A DNA stretch of 64,000 nt, taken from NCBI GenBank assembly GCA_047967505.1, contig CM106539.1, one strand, 5' to 3'. Below, piece by piece: positions 9,793 to 21,277 of the stretch. This DNA comes from Dipteris shenzhenensis (taxonomy: Eukaryota; Polypodiophyta; Polypodiopsida; Gleicheniales). Position 1 is the stretch's first letter; the number at the start of each line of letters is the position of its first letter. Below the pieces are notes generated by a model. It ran no database searches, was not told where the DNA came from, and saw nothing but the letters and a program-made list of their open reading frames with translations. Both the position numbers and the translations under genes were made by a program.

Positions 9793-12552
9793 TCATTCGG
9801 TTGTCCGCAACTGAAATGCTTCCTCATAAGCATCCAGGATTTCAGGACACTCCTGAAATGTAGCTCTGTCCACCCATTGGGCATCGGTGGATGGGAGCCC
9901 TCTGAACTTCAAAAGGTACATTTTGCAAGTCGTGCCTCGACGTCCCGTAGTGAAGTTATGCAAAATAATTTGTTCTGGGATCAACAAGATCTCAGTGTCC
10001 TCTACTTCAGGTGCATCGTCCAGTGTGGGCTCTTGAGGTGGTTCCCCAATGAAGGGTTTCACCAAGCTTACGTGGAAGACATTGTGGATCTTCCAATGCT
10101 CTGGAAGTCTCAATCGGACTGAGACATCATTTATTACCTGCAACACCTGAAAAGGACCATAATATCGAAAGGATAGCTTGAAGTAGATGCGCTTTTTGCC
10201 CACTTTGGTTTTTAACCGGGCTTTCTCAAATTTCAATAAGACCCATTGGCCTTCTTTCACTGCAAACGCCCTCCGTCTTTTATTTGCAGTTGCTCTTTGT
10301 TTCGCCTGTGCCTTTTGAATGGCTGCTCGAACCGTGGCATAAGCAGAGTCATAATCCTCCACGAATTGATCAGCGGCAAAGATTTTCTCTTTTGTTTGCA
10401 TGAGTGGAGTTGGTAAAGATCTACCATATACAATTTCGAAAGGAGCTTTTCCAGTGGAGGAATGAATTGTGTTGTTATAAGCAAACTCCACAAGAGGAAG
10501 GAATTTCTCCCAAAAGGTTTGCTGGTCATGCACATAAAATTTCAGCAAATCCAAGAGTGTACTATTCGTAACTTCAGTTTGGCCATCCGTTTGAGGATGA
10601 AAAGCTGAGGAGAAACTTAGAAGAGTTCCAAGGTTCTCAAACAAAGCCTGCCAGAAGTTACTAGTGAACTTTGAGTCTCTATCTGATACTATAGACTTGG
10701 GCATGCCGTGGTGTCTAAAGATGTGTCTAATAAATAAATGGGCAGCTTCAGGTGCCTTGAGATTCTTTCTGCAAGGAATGAAGTGGGCTTGCTTGCTGAA
10801 TCGATCTACTATCACCCAAATCATGTCATGATTTTGATTGGTCCTGGGAATTCCTGTAATGAAGTCCATGGTAATGTGTTCCCATGGTCTCTCAGGAATG
10901 GGTAGGGGCTGAAGTAAACCCTTGGGTTTTCCTCTCTCATACTTAGCTTTTTGACATGCGAGACAAGCTAAAATGTAGGCAGCAGTGTCCTTTTTCATAT
11001 TAGGCCAGTAGAAAAATTTATCCATGGCTGAAAAAGTGGCCACAATACCCCTATGACCAGCATAGGGTGGGTTATGGCTTTCCTCCATCACTTTAGATCT
11101 AAGCTGCTTTGTGATACATAGTTTGTTCTCCATGAATAAATAGCCATCCCTGATGTGGTAGGCATGATGGGTGCCTCCATCTTTCAAATATGCCCATGGC
11201 TGAGCAAAATCAGCATCTCCCTCATAGAATTCTTTGAGGGCTGTTAGCTCATCATGATAGGGAACTGAAATATGGTGAAGCCGTGGTCTACGAGAAAGGG
11301 CATCAGCCACTACATTCTCTTTTCCAGGAGTATATTGTATCTGAAAATGAAATGATTGCAGAAAGGTAGACCATTTCATATGTCTCTCTCTGATCAGAGG
11401 TTGAGTTAGAAAATATTTAAGACTTTCATGATCAGTTTTTACAAGAAAATCTATCCCTAAAAGATAATGTTTCCAAAGTTTGAGAGCATGAATTACAGCT
11501 AAGAGTTCTTTTTCATAGATATCATAATGAAGTTCAGCATCTCTTAGCCGTCGGCTTTCAAAGGCCACAGCATGACCATCCTGGGTAAGAGAAGCCCCAA
11601 GGCAATCGCCACTGGCATCAGCTGCTACTAGGAATGGTTTCCTTAAGTCAGGAATGATAAGTACAGGAGCTGTAGTCAGGGCATGCTTTAGAGCATTAAA
11701 AGAGTCCTTTTCTTTTTGGGTCCATCTGAACTTTAGATTTTTCTTAGTGAGATCATGTAGAGGGGCTGCAAGTTCAGCAAAATGCCAAATAAACCTTCGG
11801 TAATATGAGCATAGGCCTAGAAAAGACCTTACCTCATGGGCATTCTTCAAGTCAGGCCACTCTACAATTGTCTGTATCTTGGCTGGGTCCACACGGACAC
11901 CTTCTTGTGAGATAATGTGACCAAGATAGTGAATCTCAGGAAGAAAGAACTCACTTTTCTTCTCATTGATGTGAAGAGCATTTTCAGCTAAGATTTGAAA
12001 TACAATCTTTAGATGTTCCTTATGCTCTTCCTCATTCTTGCTGAAAATGAGGATGTCATCAAAGAAGACGGCAGTGAACTGTCTATAGTTCCTGAACAAC
12101 CGTTCCATCAATCGATTGAACGTGGCTGGGGCATTAGTAAGGCCAAATGGCATTACCATATATTCATACAGCCCAAATGTGGTTCGGAAGGCTGTTTTAT
12201 GAATGTCCTCAGGTACAACTCGTACCTGATGGTAGCCACTCTTAAGATCTATACGGCTGAAAATTTCAAATCCTCCTAAACGATCAAAGATATCGTCTAT
12301 ACGAGGAATTGGGAAATGATTCTTAACCGTCTGTTTGTTTAAGGCTCTATAGTCTATGCACATCCTGAAGGTTTTATCCTTCTTTTGGACTAGTAAGACA
12401 GGAGAGCAAAAAGAAGAACTACTGGGTTGGATCAATCCCTTGTCCAAGAGTTCTTGGACTTGCTTGAAGATTTCATCTTGTTGAGATTGACTAACTCTAT
12501 ATGGGGGTCTATTTGGAGGTGAAGACCCTGGAACTATGTCAATTTTGTGATC
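9793..12552 (-). pseudogene. Chromovirus pol: RT, RNase H, integrase, chromodomain
   Basis: A long open frame with every catalytic motif intact. Residues are counted from the Met at 12447. RT has the motif A Asp in IDLKSGYHQ (67) and FFDD (128-131). RNase H has Asp in AADASG (277). Integrase has an HHCC finger (H458, H465, C495, C498) and D, D, E (about 528, 589, 625). A C-terminal chromodomain spans about 815-870, with the YLLKFRGLP strand. The chromodomain places it among chromoviruses, which use it to target chromatin. The frame is closed upstream by a TAG at 12553-12555, between protease and RT; the protease-gag part upstream is in the same frame. The stop is why I call it broken. Confidence 0.93.
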
Positions 12553-13635
12553 CTATGGTCTCTCAGGAGGGAGGTGACTAGGAAGTTCCTGAGAGAAGCA
12601 ACTAGAGAATTCCTGAAGGAAATCTAATCTTTCTTTTGTGAGAGGATCTGACTTTTCTTCATTTGGTTGCTTATCGCGTACAAACACTAGAAAAGAACAT
12701 ACTCCTTTCTTAAGCAAATTGGGAGATCGTGCATGACTTACCATAGGAATGGTGTTTCCTGAAACTCCCGCTGTAATGCTCACATCTCTACCCTTATGTT
12801 GGAGGGTTAGAATATTCTTCACATAATCGATTCGGGGGTTGACTTGCTTATGCCAGGGCATGCCAAGAATTACATCTGATCCTTGAAGTGGTGCCACCAT
12901 GAAGGGTAGATGATCCAAGTACCCCTGGATGTGTACCCGAAGCTTGCCGATGATGGGGTACACCTTCTCTTCTTGGTTCTTGAAGGCTGCAGTTGCCTCC
13001 AAGGCTTCTCCTTTATCCTCTGGGGCTATCCCCAAGTTCTGTGCCATCTCATGAGAAATAAAGTTGTGAGTAGCTCCACTATCGAACAAAAACAAAGCGG
13101 ATTGATCCTTTACCTGACCCCATGTTTTCAACAAACTATGGGTGTCGTTTACAGCTCCCTTTTCTGGAGGTGCTTCCACCTTGTTGACTACCAAAACTGG
13201 CTTTTTGAGGGCTGCTTCTTTGTTGCTGTTGTTTTTGGCAGCTTGAGGGCATTCGTAGAAGTTGTGGCCTCGATCGCCACACTTGAAACACCGCCCTTCG
13301 GAGTAATACTTTTGCTTCTGTTGTGGAGACAATGAGCTGAAAGTGCGGGCTGCTTTCTTCGAAGGAGGCTGGCTGGCTGACTTTTGCTCTTTTGGTGCGT
13401 CCTTTGCTGTCTCCTTACCCTTTTGTTCCTTGGAAGAGGTTCCCTGGGACTTCCGCTTGTTGTTGCTGCCATTCCGCTTGTTGGAGAAAGATTGTTTCTT
13501 CTCCACCTTCAAGGCGATGTTGATGGTGTCTTCGAGAGAAGTAGGAGTGGCAATGTCCACCTCATGCTGAACGATATACCGTAGGCCAGCAAAGAACTTC
13601 CTTTGCTGCTCTTTTTTATCCTTCCTACTGAATGC
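12553..13635 (-). pseudogene. Chromovirus gag C-terminus and aspartic protease
   Basis: Open between a TAA at 13636-13638 and the TAG at 12553-12555. It encodes a Lys/Gln-rich linker, one CCHC zinc knuckle (CFKCGDRGHNFYEC, 13249-13290) and a retropepsin with the DSGATH active site near 13066-13083. The FMVAPLQGSDVILGMPW segment is typical of gypsy proteases. It is in frame with the pol segment downstream and the gag segment upstream, so two nonsense mutations split what was one polyprotein. Confidence 0.9.
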
Positions 13636-13638
13636 TTA

Positions 13639-14270
13639 AACTTTTAACAAAGTATCCCAAAAACGATCAACATACTCACTGACTTTCTCTTCTTGGCGTT
13701 GGCGGAGGATGTCCCACTGCACCATTGTATCTCTCTTAAACTCCTTAGGCAGGAAGTGCCTCATCAAGTTCTTCTTGAAGTGCTTCCAGGGGTGGGCTTG
13801 CTGTCCAGTGTTGACCATAGCTGCCCACCAGAGTGAAGCACGGTCTTGCATGTGCAGGATGGCAAACCGGATCTTCGCCTTGTCTTCGTACTCGTCCCCC
13901 TCAAAGAAATACTCGAGGTCTCGGATCCAGGCCAGCAAGACCTCGGGCTTGTCCTCTCCCTTGTACTTGGTAAACTTGAAGAGCTTATCTCCAAGAGGTA
14001 CCTTATGCTTTGCATACCTTCGTCTCCGTGGACGTCTCGAAGGAGATGGACTCCGATGACGCCGTCTACCTCGAGGAGGGGAAGAAGAGGATGATCTTCC
14101 CTCCTTGTTGGAGTTGGTGTTGTCCGCACGGCCTCTTCCTTGGGATTGGGGCCCTATGTCATGAGTCCTGCTTGGCTGCTTTCCAGCACTTGAACCTGTT
14201 GAGCAATGTTTGCCAAGAGAGCACTCAACTCATGCAGGTTAGGAGGAGGGTCAGGTCCATTGGCTGCCAT
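13639..14270 (-). pseudogene. Chromovirus gag N-terminus, frameshifted
   Basis: A likely start ATG is at 14270, about 70 bp inside the PBS, giving an N-terminus with MAANGPDPPPNLHELSALL. Its frame does not join the main gag frame; a 1-nt indel near 14155-14165 would be needed. The main gag frame then shows an Arg/Ser-rich stretch and the capsid core (LLAWIRDLEYFF, SLWWAAM, WKHFKKNLMRHF), and ends at a TAA (13636-13638). With the downstream stop this element has at least three lesions and probably cannot move without help. Confidence 0.85.
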
Positions 14271-14337
14271 GATGACAAGATGACTCAACGAAGGAGACAC
14301 TCAACAAGAGAAAGCACAGAGTACAGGACCACTGCCT

Positions 14338-14352
14338 AAGCTCTGATACCAA
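14338..14352 (-). promoter_or_regulatory. Primer-binding site (tRNA-iMet type)
   Basis: The - strand reads TTGGTATCAGAGC directly after the 5' LTR, matching the 3' end of initiator methionine tRNA used by most plant LTR elements. Confidence 0.92.
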
Positions 14353-16196
14353 TGTAAACTACTCGGTGCTTTCTATCAATTCAAACAACGGATTTTGCAG
14401 AGGCATTTGAATGAGATGATTGCGAGTTGCCAAACGCATATACTTGAACTTAAGAGTTTGCAATTAAGCTGGAATTAAGACTTATACAGCTTAAACACAA
14501 AGTGATATCATTGGAGAATGCAATATGATTGAGGGGCCAAGACGGCCCCCCCCCCTTATCCAGGCTCACTTTATTCTTGAAAATGGAGATACAAGACCAA
14601 GGTGCAATGCACCTTCCAAACTGATGAGCTCAGTGAAAACCTAGGACCTAGATACAAGACTCAAAAGCAAATGTACAAGGTAGACAACAAAAAGGAGGAC
14701 TCCAAGCTCAGGTTTCAGCTCTTGGCTTGCCCAATCCACAAGGAAGAAGCCTGCAACAATCACCACTTACATCCAACATTAGAGACAAACACTAGTTTCT
14801 AGAAAGATAGTAGAAACAACATGAAATAGTGCTGTAAATGAGATAAACTTGACAATACAGGCTCCCTTCGTGACTTGACCCTTTTATAGATGAAGTCCTT
14901 GATGCCTCTGAAGCTACCTTGGGTGAGGGGAGTGTGGAAAATGGGGCTGGAATGAGAACAGCTTAGAAAAACAGCCTGTAGGCTAGAGAGAGAAAGCTTT
15001 TATGGAGTGATAGCTGTAGAGAGAGAGTGCCAATGCTGATCCCAAGGGAGGAGATGTAAGAGAGGAGCTGCTGCTGTTCCAGAGGTGCACAGAAAGGCAG
15101 ATTTCTGCAAGGGAAATGGGCTGGAACAGTAGAGAGAGAAATTTTGCAGAAGAGAGAGAAAGACTGCAGCAGGAGAGAGAAAGGGGCTGTGGCTGCTCCA
15201 GGCTAGGTGAAGGAGAGAGGATGCTGCTGCTGTTCCAGAAGAGCTGAGAGGGGGCAGATTTCTGGAGAGGAGGGGCTGGAACTGTAGAGAGAGAATGTGC
15301 TGTTGTAGAGAGAGAAAGTGCTGCTGAGGTGAGAGAATGGCCTGTGGAGAAGCTGGCTGCACCCAAGGAGCTGGAGAGGTTTTGCTGCATCATCTAAAAG
15401 GAGGGAGAAGAAAAGTGACGAAATTTTCATGTGAGGAATGAAGGGGAGAGGTCTTCTTTTATAGGCTCAGCCCCCCTCCTAGGCCTAGAGTGGAAGGTGG
15501 ACACTTGTCCCAGATTTTTGGTGGGCTGCAATCCCAAAGAGGACAGCCCACCACTTGCCCTAAATCTACCAGATTTGGGGCCAAACACTTGGCCTGCATG
15601 CCCTGCCACTTGCCATGCATGCTGCCACATGTGTGGGACAGGTGGACTGACCTGCCAGCTCAGATTCCAAGTGGCAGTCTGCCACGTGTCAGCTGCCACG
15701 TCACTCCCAAAAACCCTAAAATTTCAAAGTTGTCAGAATTTAATTCTGATCGCACACACGGGTTCCTAACAGCTTAGACTATCTATTGACGTACTCTAAG
15801 GTCATAATTGAGCCATACTGAGCTCATTTGTTTGTCGTCTTATCTTGTATCTCCATTACTCTTGGCATGCTGCCAGGCCCACACCCAAAGCTCAGGGAAC
15901 ATTCTCTTGAATGGTTTCTAGGTCGGTATGCAATCTGTGCATTTGATTGGTCCCATGTTTGGGTACTCAGGTGGGGTGTGGTTTCTAGATGTCCCTCTCA
16001 AAGAGAGGCCATCACTCTTGTGGGTCACTAATGCCCATAACCCCAAGCAAGGGGGTCCACCCTCAAATGCTAGACCTAGTCCCCATTGTCCGTAACTGAA
16101 CAGAAGGAAAACATTTCATTTCTTAATAAGCATACTATTGAAAAACAAAAAAGAAATAGTACCAAGCAAGTGGGTACATGTTGAAGCAGGATGACA
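14353..16196 (-). repeat. 5' LTR of the chromovirus
   Basis: 1844 bp, almost identical to the left LTR. The TATA box divides it into a U3 of about 730 bp (15464-16196) and a long R-U5 of about 1.1 kb, rich on the RNA strand in CU repeats. Confidence 0.95.
15456..15464 (-). promoter_or_regulatory. LTR TATA box
   Basis: The - strand reads CTATAAAAG. The same box is at 9039-9047 in the 3' LTR. Transcription would start roughly 30 bp to the left. Confidence 0.65.
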
Positions 16197-16561
16197 TGGA
16201 TAGATTGGACACCCAAATTGTTGGTTTGTCACATCTGTTGGGTGTGTTGGACTGCATGTTGTGTGTAGGTTTCAGTGTCCTTTTAGTAACTTTGGGTTAA
16301 TGTTTTGGTTATCATCGTTTTCATATAGTTCCACAGTCTTTGGAATGGGAGTTCAGGAAAATCGCTTTTATTAAGTGTTTATTGCTCATGATTGTTTCAG
16401 CAACTCTATAACTTGAATGGCATTGACGAAGTAACAATTTTTTTGTTGAGGTTCCTTTATTGACTACACAGACATTGAGTTTGCTATGCTCTGTGTCTCC
16501 AAAAGTACCCATGCCATTCAATCAAAGCACTACAAGGGCTTTTTTGGCTCATGTTTTGCAG

Positions 16562-16678
16562 GTGAAAATATCAGAGATTGATGAATTTGCTCAGACAGCT
16601 TTTGAAGGTTACAAAACCTTGAATCGCATCCAAAGTCGAATCTTTCCAACAGCATATCACAGCAATGCGAACATTCTT
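16562..16678 (+). CDS. Helicase exon a (before motif I)
   Basis: 39 codons after the acceptor TTTTGCAG and before donor GTAAGT. It holds [15 protein letters not shown], the conserved stretch before Walker A. Earlier exons are not in the window or not recognisable; no start codon is implied here. Confidence 0.93.
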
Positions 16679-19600
16679 GTAAGTACATAACCTACAATTA
16701 TAACTTGATGAACTTGATTGTATTCGCTACCCCATTTTCCCCCAGAAAATACTTGCTAGCCTTTTACACTGAACGGTTTCCCACCCCTTGATATGGCAAA
16801 GATCAAGTAGGAAGGAAAGTTAGACTGCATATGAGGATTGTGAATTGGTTTAGCAGGAAGCCTGACGTTGATGTCTGAATTATATTACCCTTAGGTGTGT
16901 GCACCCACTGGAGCTGGAAAGACGAACATTGCCATGATCACTGTTTTGCGAGAGGTAAAAATATGAAAATTTCCTTATTCCAGAAATCACATTTTCCTTT
17001 ATAATAGATATTGCATGAAGAAAACCTTAAATTTGTACTAGTATTGCTCTTCATAGTTTTCAAGTTTGTTTTTTGGCAAGAAAATGAACTTGTTTTAAGT
17101 ACGACCAAATTACAAGACTCTTAGGATAAAATCTTTTAAAAAGTACAAATCATGCAGAAAAAAAATGAGGCCATTGTAACAAATCCGGATAGTGAAAATG
17201 CCATGATGAAAGCCTATGGTAGTATATGTGAAGAAAAAATGATGGCTGGCACTCCCTGATGAAAGAAACTCTCTTGGTCACTGCATTGTGTGAGGAGCCC
17301 AGAATCTTTCGAAGTGTCCATGCTGATGTGAATAACGTACAGGTGCATAATTGAGAGTAACTGAGTGGCAAAAGTGTGAGTCCCATCTGTGCCCTTGTGC
17401 ATCTAGATCTTCATATCTGCCATGCAGTGAGACTAGCAATAATCTCCAAGGCTGAGTCTTGTAGTGGGAGATAGACTATCCTCACTCTTTCTCCTGCTTA
17501 ATACTAACTGCAACTGCTAGATGATGCACTCAATACACAAAGCGATGCTGTGGATGTGAGTGAGAGAATCAGAGGTAGAGAATGTAGTGGATATTCGAAG
17601 AGGAAATGGATACAATTGAATAATGAATGCCCAAAGGGCTGAATACAACTGTATGAAGGGGCTGAAACCCTCATTGCAAAACTGGAAAGACTAGACTACC
17701 TAGATGATGCACTCAATACACAAAGTGATGCTGTGGATGTGAGTGAGAGAATCAGAGGGAGAGAATGTAGTGGATATTCGAAGAAGGAATGGATACAATT
17801 GAATAATGAATGCCCAAAGGGCTGAATACAACTGTATGAAGGGGCTGAAACCCTCATTGCAAAACTGGAAAGACTAGACTACCTAGAGGAGGTGAATCCT
17901 CACTAGGTCCTTGAAGAGGCTGAGGTACCCTACTAGTCTGTTGTAGGGAGGCCTTGTTGTTGCTATTCTAAGGGCTAAAGTGCCCACCTGTGGGATGAAG
18001 AATGAGGGCCAAAGGTTGCCCTTTTATAGGCTGTTAGGTCAGCCTACATGACCTGGTCAACGCCAACCGTTGACCTTGGTCGGCTAGTCAACGGCGAAGG
18101 CTGACCAGGTCAGTCAAAAAGTCAACACTGACAAAAAAGTAAACGTGTAGACTTTTGACAAAACAGTCATCTCGGTGTTTTTTGATTTGTGATGATGTGG
18201 CGTTGATTGTCTGTTGGCTATGTGTTGATTGCTGACTACGCAAGGCTGCCTGCATGGCTATACGGATGCTTGCGTGGCAGTTGACTTGGCTGCCTGCGTT
18301 GGCACCGACTAGCATGGCCCACGGTCTTGTGGATGCCCGTGACAAGTCTACAAAAGGAGAGTTAGGTCTATGCATAGATACTGATACTACATCTAGCGTG
18401 ATATGCTCGAGGAGTCGTCTTTGAATCAAAATGACCTTGTCCGAGTCAGCTCTCTCATAAAACACTTGAGGATTTGACTATGAACCAAGCCATGGAACCC
18501 GAAGTGATGTTGAAATCACCTCTCCTCTACCAAGTTTGTGTGCAATGCCTTGCTAGATCCTTTGTGCCTCTCTACAACACCAAATGCAATGCTGAATGCA
18601 CTCTAGTGCTATGAAGGGATGTGGGCATCTTGGATCTGTACCAAAGGTCTTGTCTCCAAGTGTTGATGGGGATTCCATCATCCCATCTTAAATGCATTGA
18701 CGATAGAGACGAAAATCTGCTGGGAAAGGAATGAAATGTGTTGAGTGAGTCTGAGGGGTCCAAGCCAAGGCTAAGGGTTGACCGAGTGGCTACATCTGGA
18801 GTATGTGAGGTAAAAGTTTGTGCTATTTCATCATCATCGCCAAGATCCTTAGCCAGTCTCCAGACATCAATATCATCAATTGGATCTCCAATCACATCGT
18901 TATCGGCTTCAACATCCTCCTCCAAGAGAGACTCCTCACATCTACAAGGACTCCATGACAGTTTGGATAGGTAGACGTGCAGTGGAGGTATGGCGTGCAG
19001 AAGGGAAGTGGGGACGTTTGCCATCTCGTACAACTCTCCAGACACGAGCCTAATGAGGATGAAATTGAGGGGATGGTAGAGGAGGCGTGGATGAAAGAGG
19101 CATGTAGTAGGAGGCTATTTGGGGTGTCCCTAGTGCATCTGGTTCTTTCGGGACAGCTGTGCATGAGATGCTTGAATTGCCCTAAAATGTGGCACTGGTT
19201 CAGTAACCAGTGACTTCCATTTGCTCCTTGTAGGGTGTTCCATCGGGTGTTTGGAGAAAAACATAATCATCTAGTATCTTAGAACTCTAGGTGAGGGCCC
19301 AAGCTCTAGGCACTCTATCTTCCTCCAAAGAAATTGTTGCTAAGAGGAAGGGGCATTTGAAAGTTGGCTAATCTTGAGGACCTGCCCAAATGCCTTCCCA
19401 ATAGAGTTGGAGAGCTTCACGTTAGATATATGAAGACCTGGGAATTGAAGGGTAAGGGTTGAATACTTCTGGTTCTTGAGAATTGGATTAAAATGAAGGC
19501 GATAACTTCACTTTGATGACTTGCCTACAACGGCACACCAAATCGTATAGAGAGAGGTGTTGGAGATAATCTCCCACACCAAGCCATCAATAAAGACAAT

Positions 19601-21239
19601 CGAGGATGAACGTAGTGGAATGAGTATGCAAAATGTCAATACATAGGAAGACAACTCAGGTGTTAGAGTTTGTTCAAGTTTGTAGGCGTAAGAGTTTGCT
19701 TCAAGCAAGTGTTGGATTGCTAGTCTTGCTTGATAAAGTTGCTAGATTTGGGCTAGTCAAAATTAATTGAAAGGGAACTCTCAAGATGGAGCGGATCTCC
19801 CTGTTTATAATCGATGGTAAAGAGCTTAATTCATGTTCTATTGGAATGTGAAGTGCTTGTCGATTTCAATACACACTATCTACACCCGTCCTTGTGTTAG
19901 TCAAGTGACTGTGTACAAGTGTGGAGTTTCTTGACCTAGAGGTTACCTACATCCTCTTGATGCTTAAGTTTGAAACATAGTTCCAACCATATGATCAAAC
20001 ATTTGAAGAATGATACGTTTTAGAACGTTTGGTAATTTGTAGGGTAAAATAACACGTCACCTTTTTCCTAGTTCGCGCGTGTGTGTGCCCCCCCCCCCCT
20101 TCCCCCCTTGGTTGCCCTTCCTAAGTTCCTAGAAAGGAAAAAAACCTAGAAGACATTCAAATAACAATTGTAGATGCTATAAAACTTTAAAAATCAATAT
20201 TGATTTTTGATGTGTGAACAATAAACATTGCTTTCTAGAATCTACATTCATCATTCAAATTTCACATTGCAATGTTGCATCATGCATGACCATTGAAATT
20301 GATTTATCATTCAAATCGCACATTGCGATGTTACAAGTGAGATATGTTTGCCCATACACGTATTTTACAAATGTAACCAAACATATAAGTATGGTTGGAA
20401 CTATGGTGTGAAATTGACCAATTGGGCAAAATGTAGTTCACATTAGAGGAAGGAAGTGTAAGGATTTATGTAAGTGGCTTTCTTGATCGAGAATGATTAT
20501 CCAAAGATTGTGAGGGTACTTATTTCAAAGGAGCATCCAAGGGAATGATGACGGGTCATTAACTTAGTTGGCATTCATGCCAGCCTTGGTGGACACAAAT
20601 TAGAAGATGGTACTAGAAGATGTCTAGTTGACATCAAGATTTGTAAGTAGCATACGAAGACGACCACACTCCACAGTAGTTGTAAAGTCTGCCTTGTACT
20701 CAACCTCACAACTAGAAGTAGCAACTGTAGGTTGCTTCTTGCTGAACCAAGGTATGCATGAACCCAAGCATAAAAACATTGCCATTGTGCGACACCCTCT
20801 TGTTGTAACCAACCTAGGCACTGTCCGTAAGAGCATGCATGACCAGTGAAGACTTCTCATTTGCTTGCCCTTCAAGTAATGAAAGACGCGTGTCATTGCC
20901 TGCCAACGCTGTGCACTGGGTTTGTGCATAAACTTGCTTAACTAGGAAACGTTATATTGCAGATCAGGCCAAGTGTGGCACAAATAAATCAAGCAATCGA
21001 TAACTTGCTAATAAAGAGTGGCATCAAATGGATCACTCCCTTTCTCGGTGTTTGGCTTCTCATGCTTTGCATGATGTATTTCTTCCATGAGCATTCTAGT
21101 CTTCAATCATCAAAGACCTCGACAGCTAAATCCTTGACGAATCCTCATTCATATCCAAACAATTAACTATTTACAATTAGAAACATTAAAATTGGTCTCT
21201 CTAAGCACTTTTTGTTGTTGACAAGATTTTAAATGGAAA

Positions 21240-21277
<38 letters not shown>

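Larger units (their letters stand above)
7935..16196 (-). mobile_element. Complete Ty3/gypsy chromovirus
   Basis: An 8.26-kb element with direct LTRs at 7935-9779 and 14353-16196, both TG...CA. The flanking 5-bp duplication TGGAT is present at 7930-7934 and 16197-16201. A primer-binding site complementary to initiator tRNA-Met abuts the right LTR and a polypurine tract abuts the left one, so it is transcribed on the - strand, antisense to the helicase gene. Gene order is gag, protease, RT, RNase H, integrase, chromodomain. The LTRs differ by about seven substitutions and one C-tract base by eye, so the insertion is young, yet gag-pol carries a frameshift and two stops. Confidence 0.96.
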
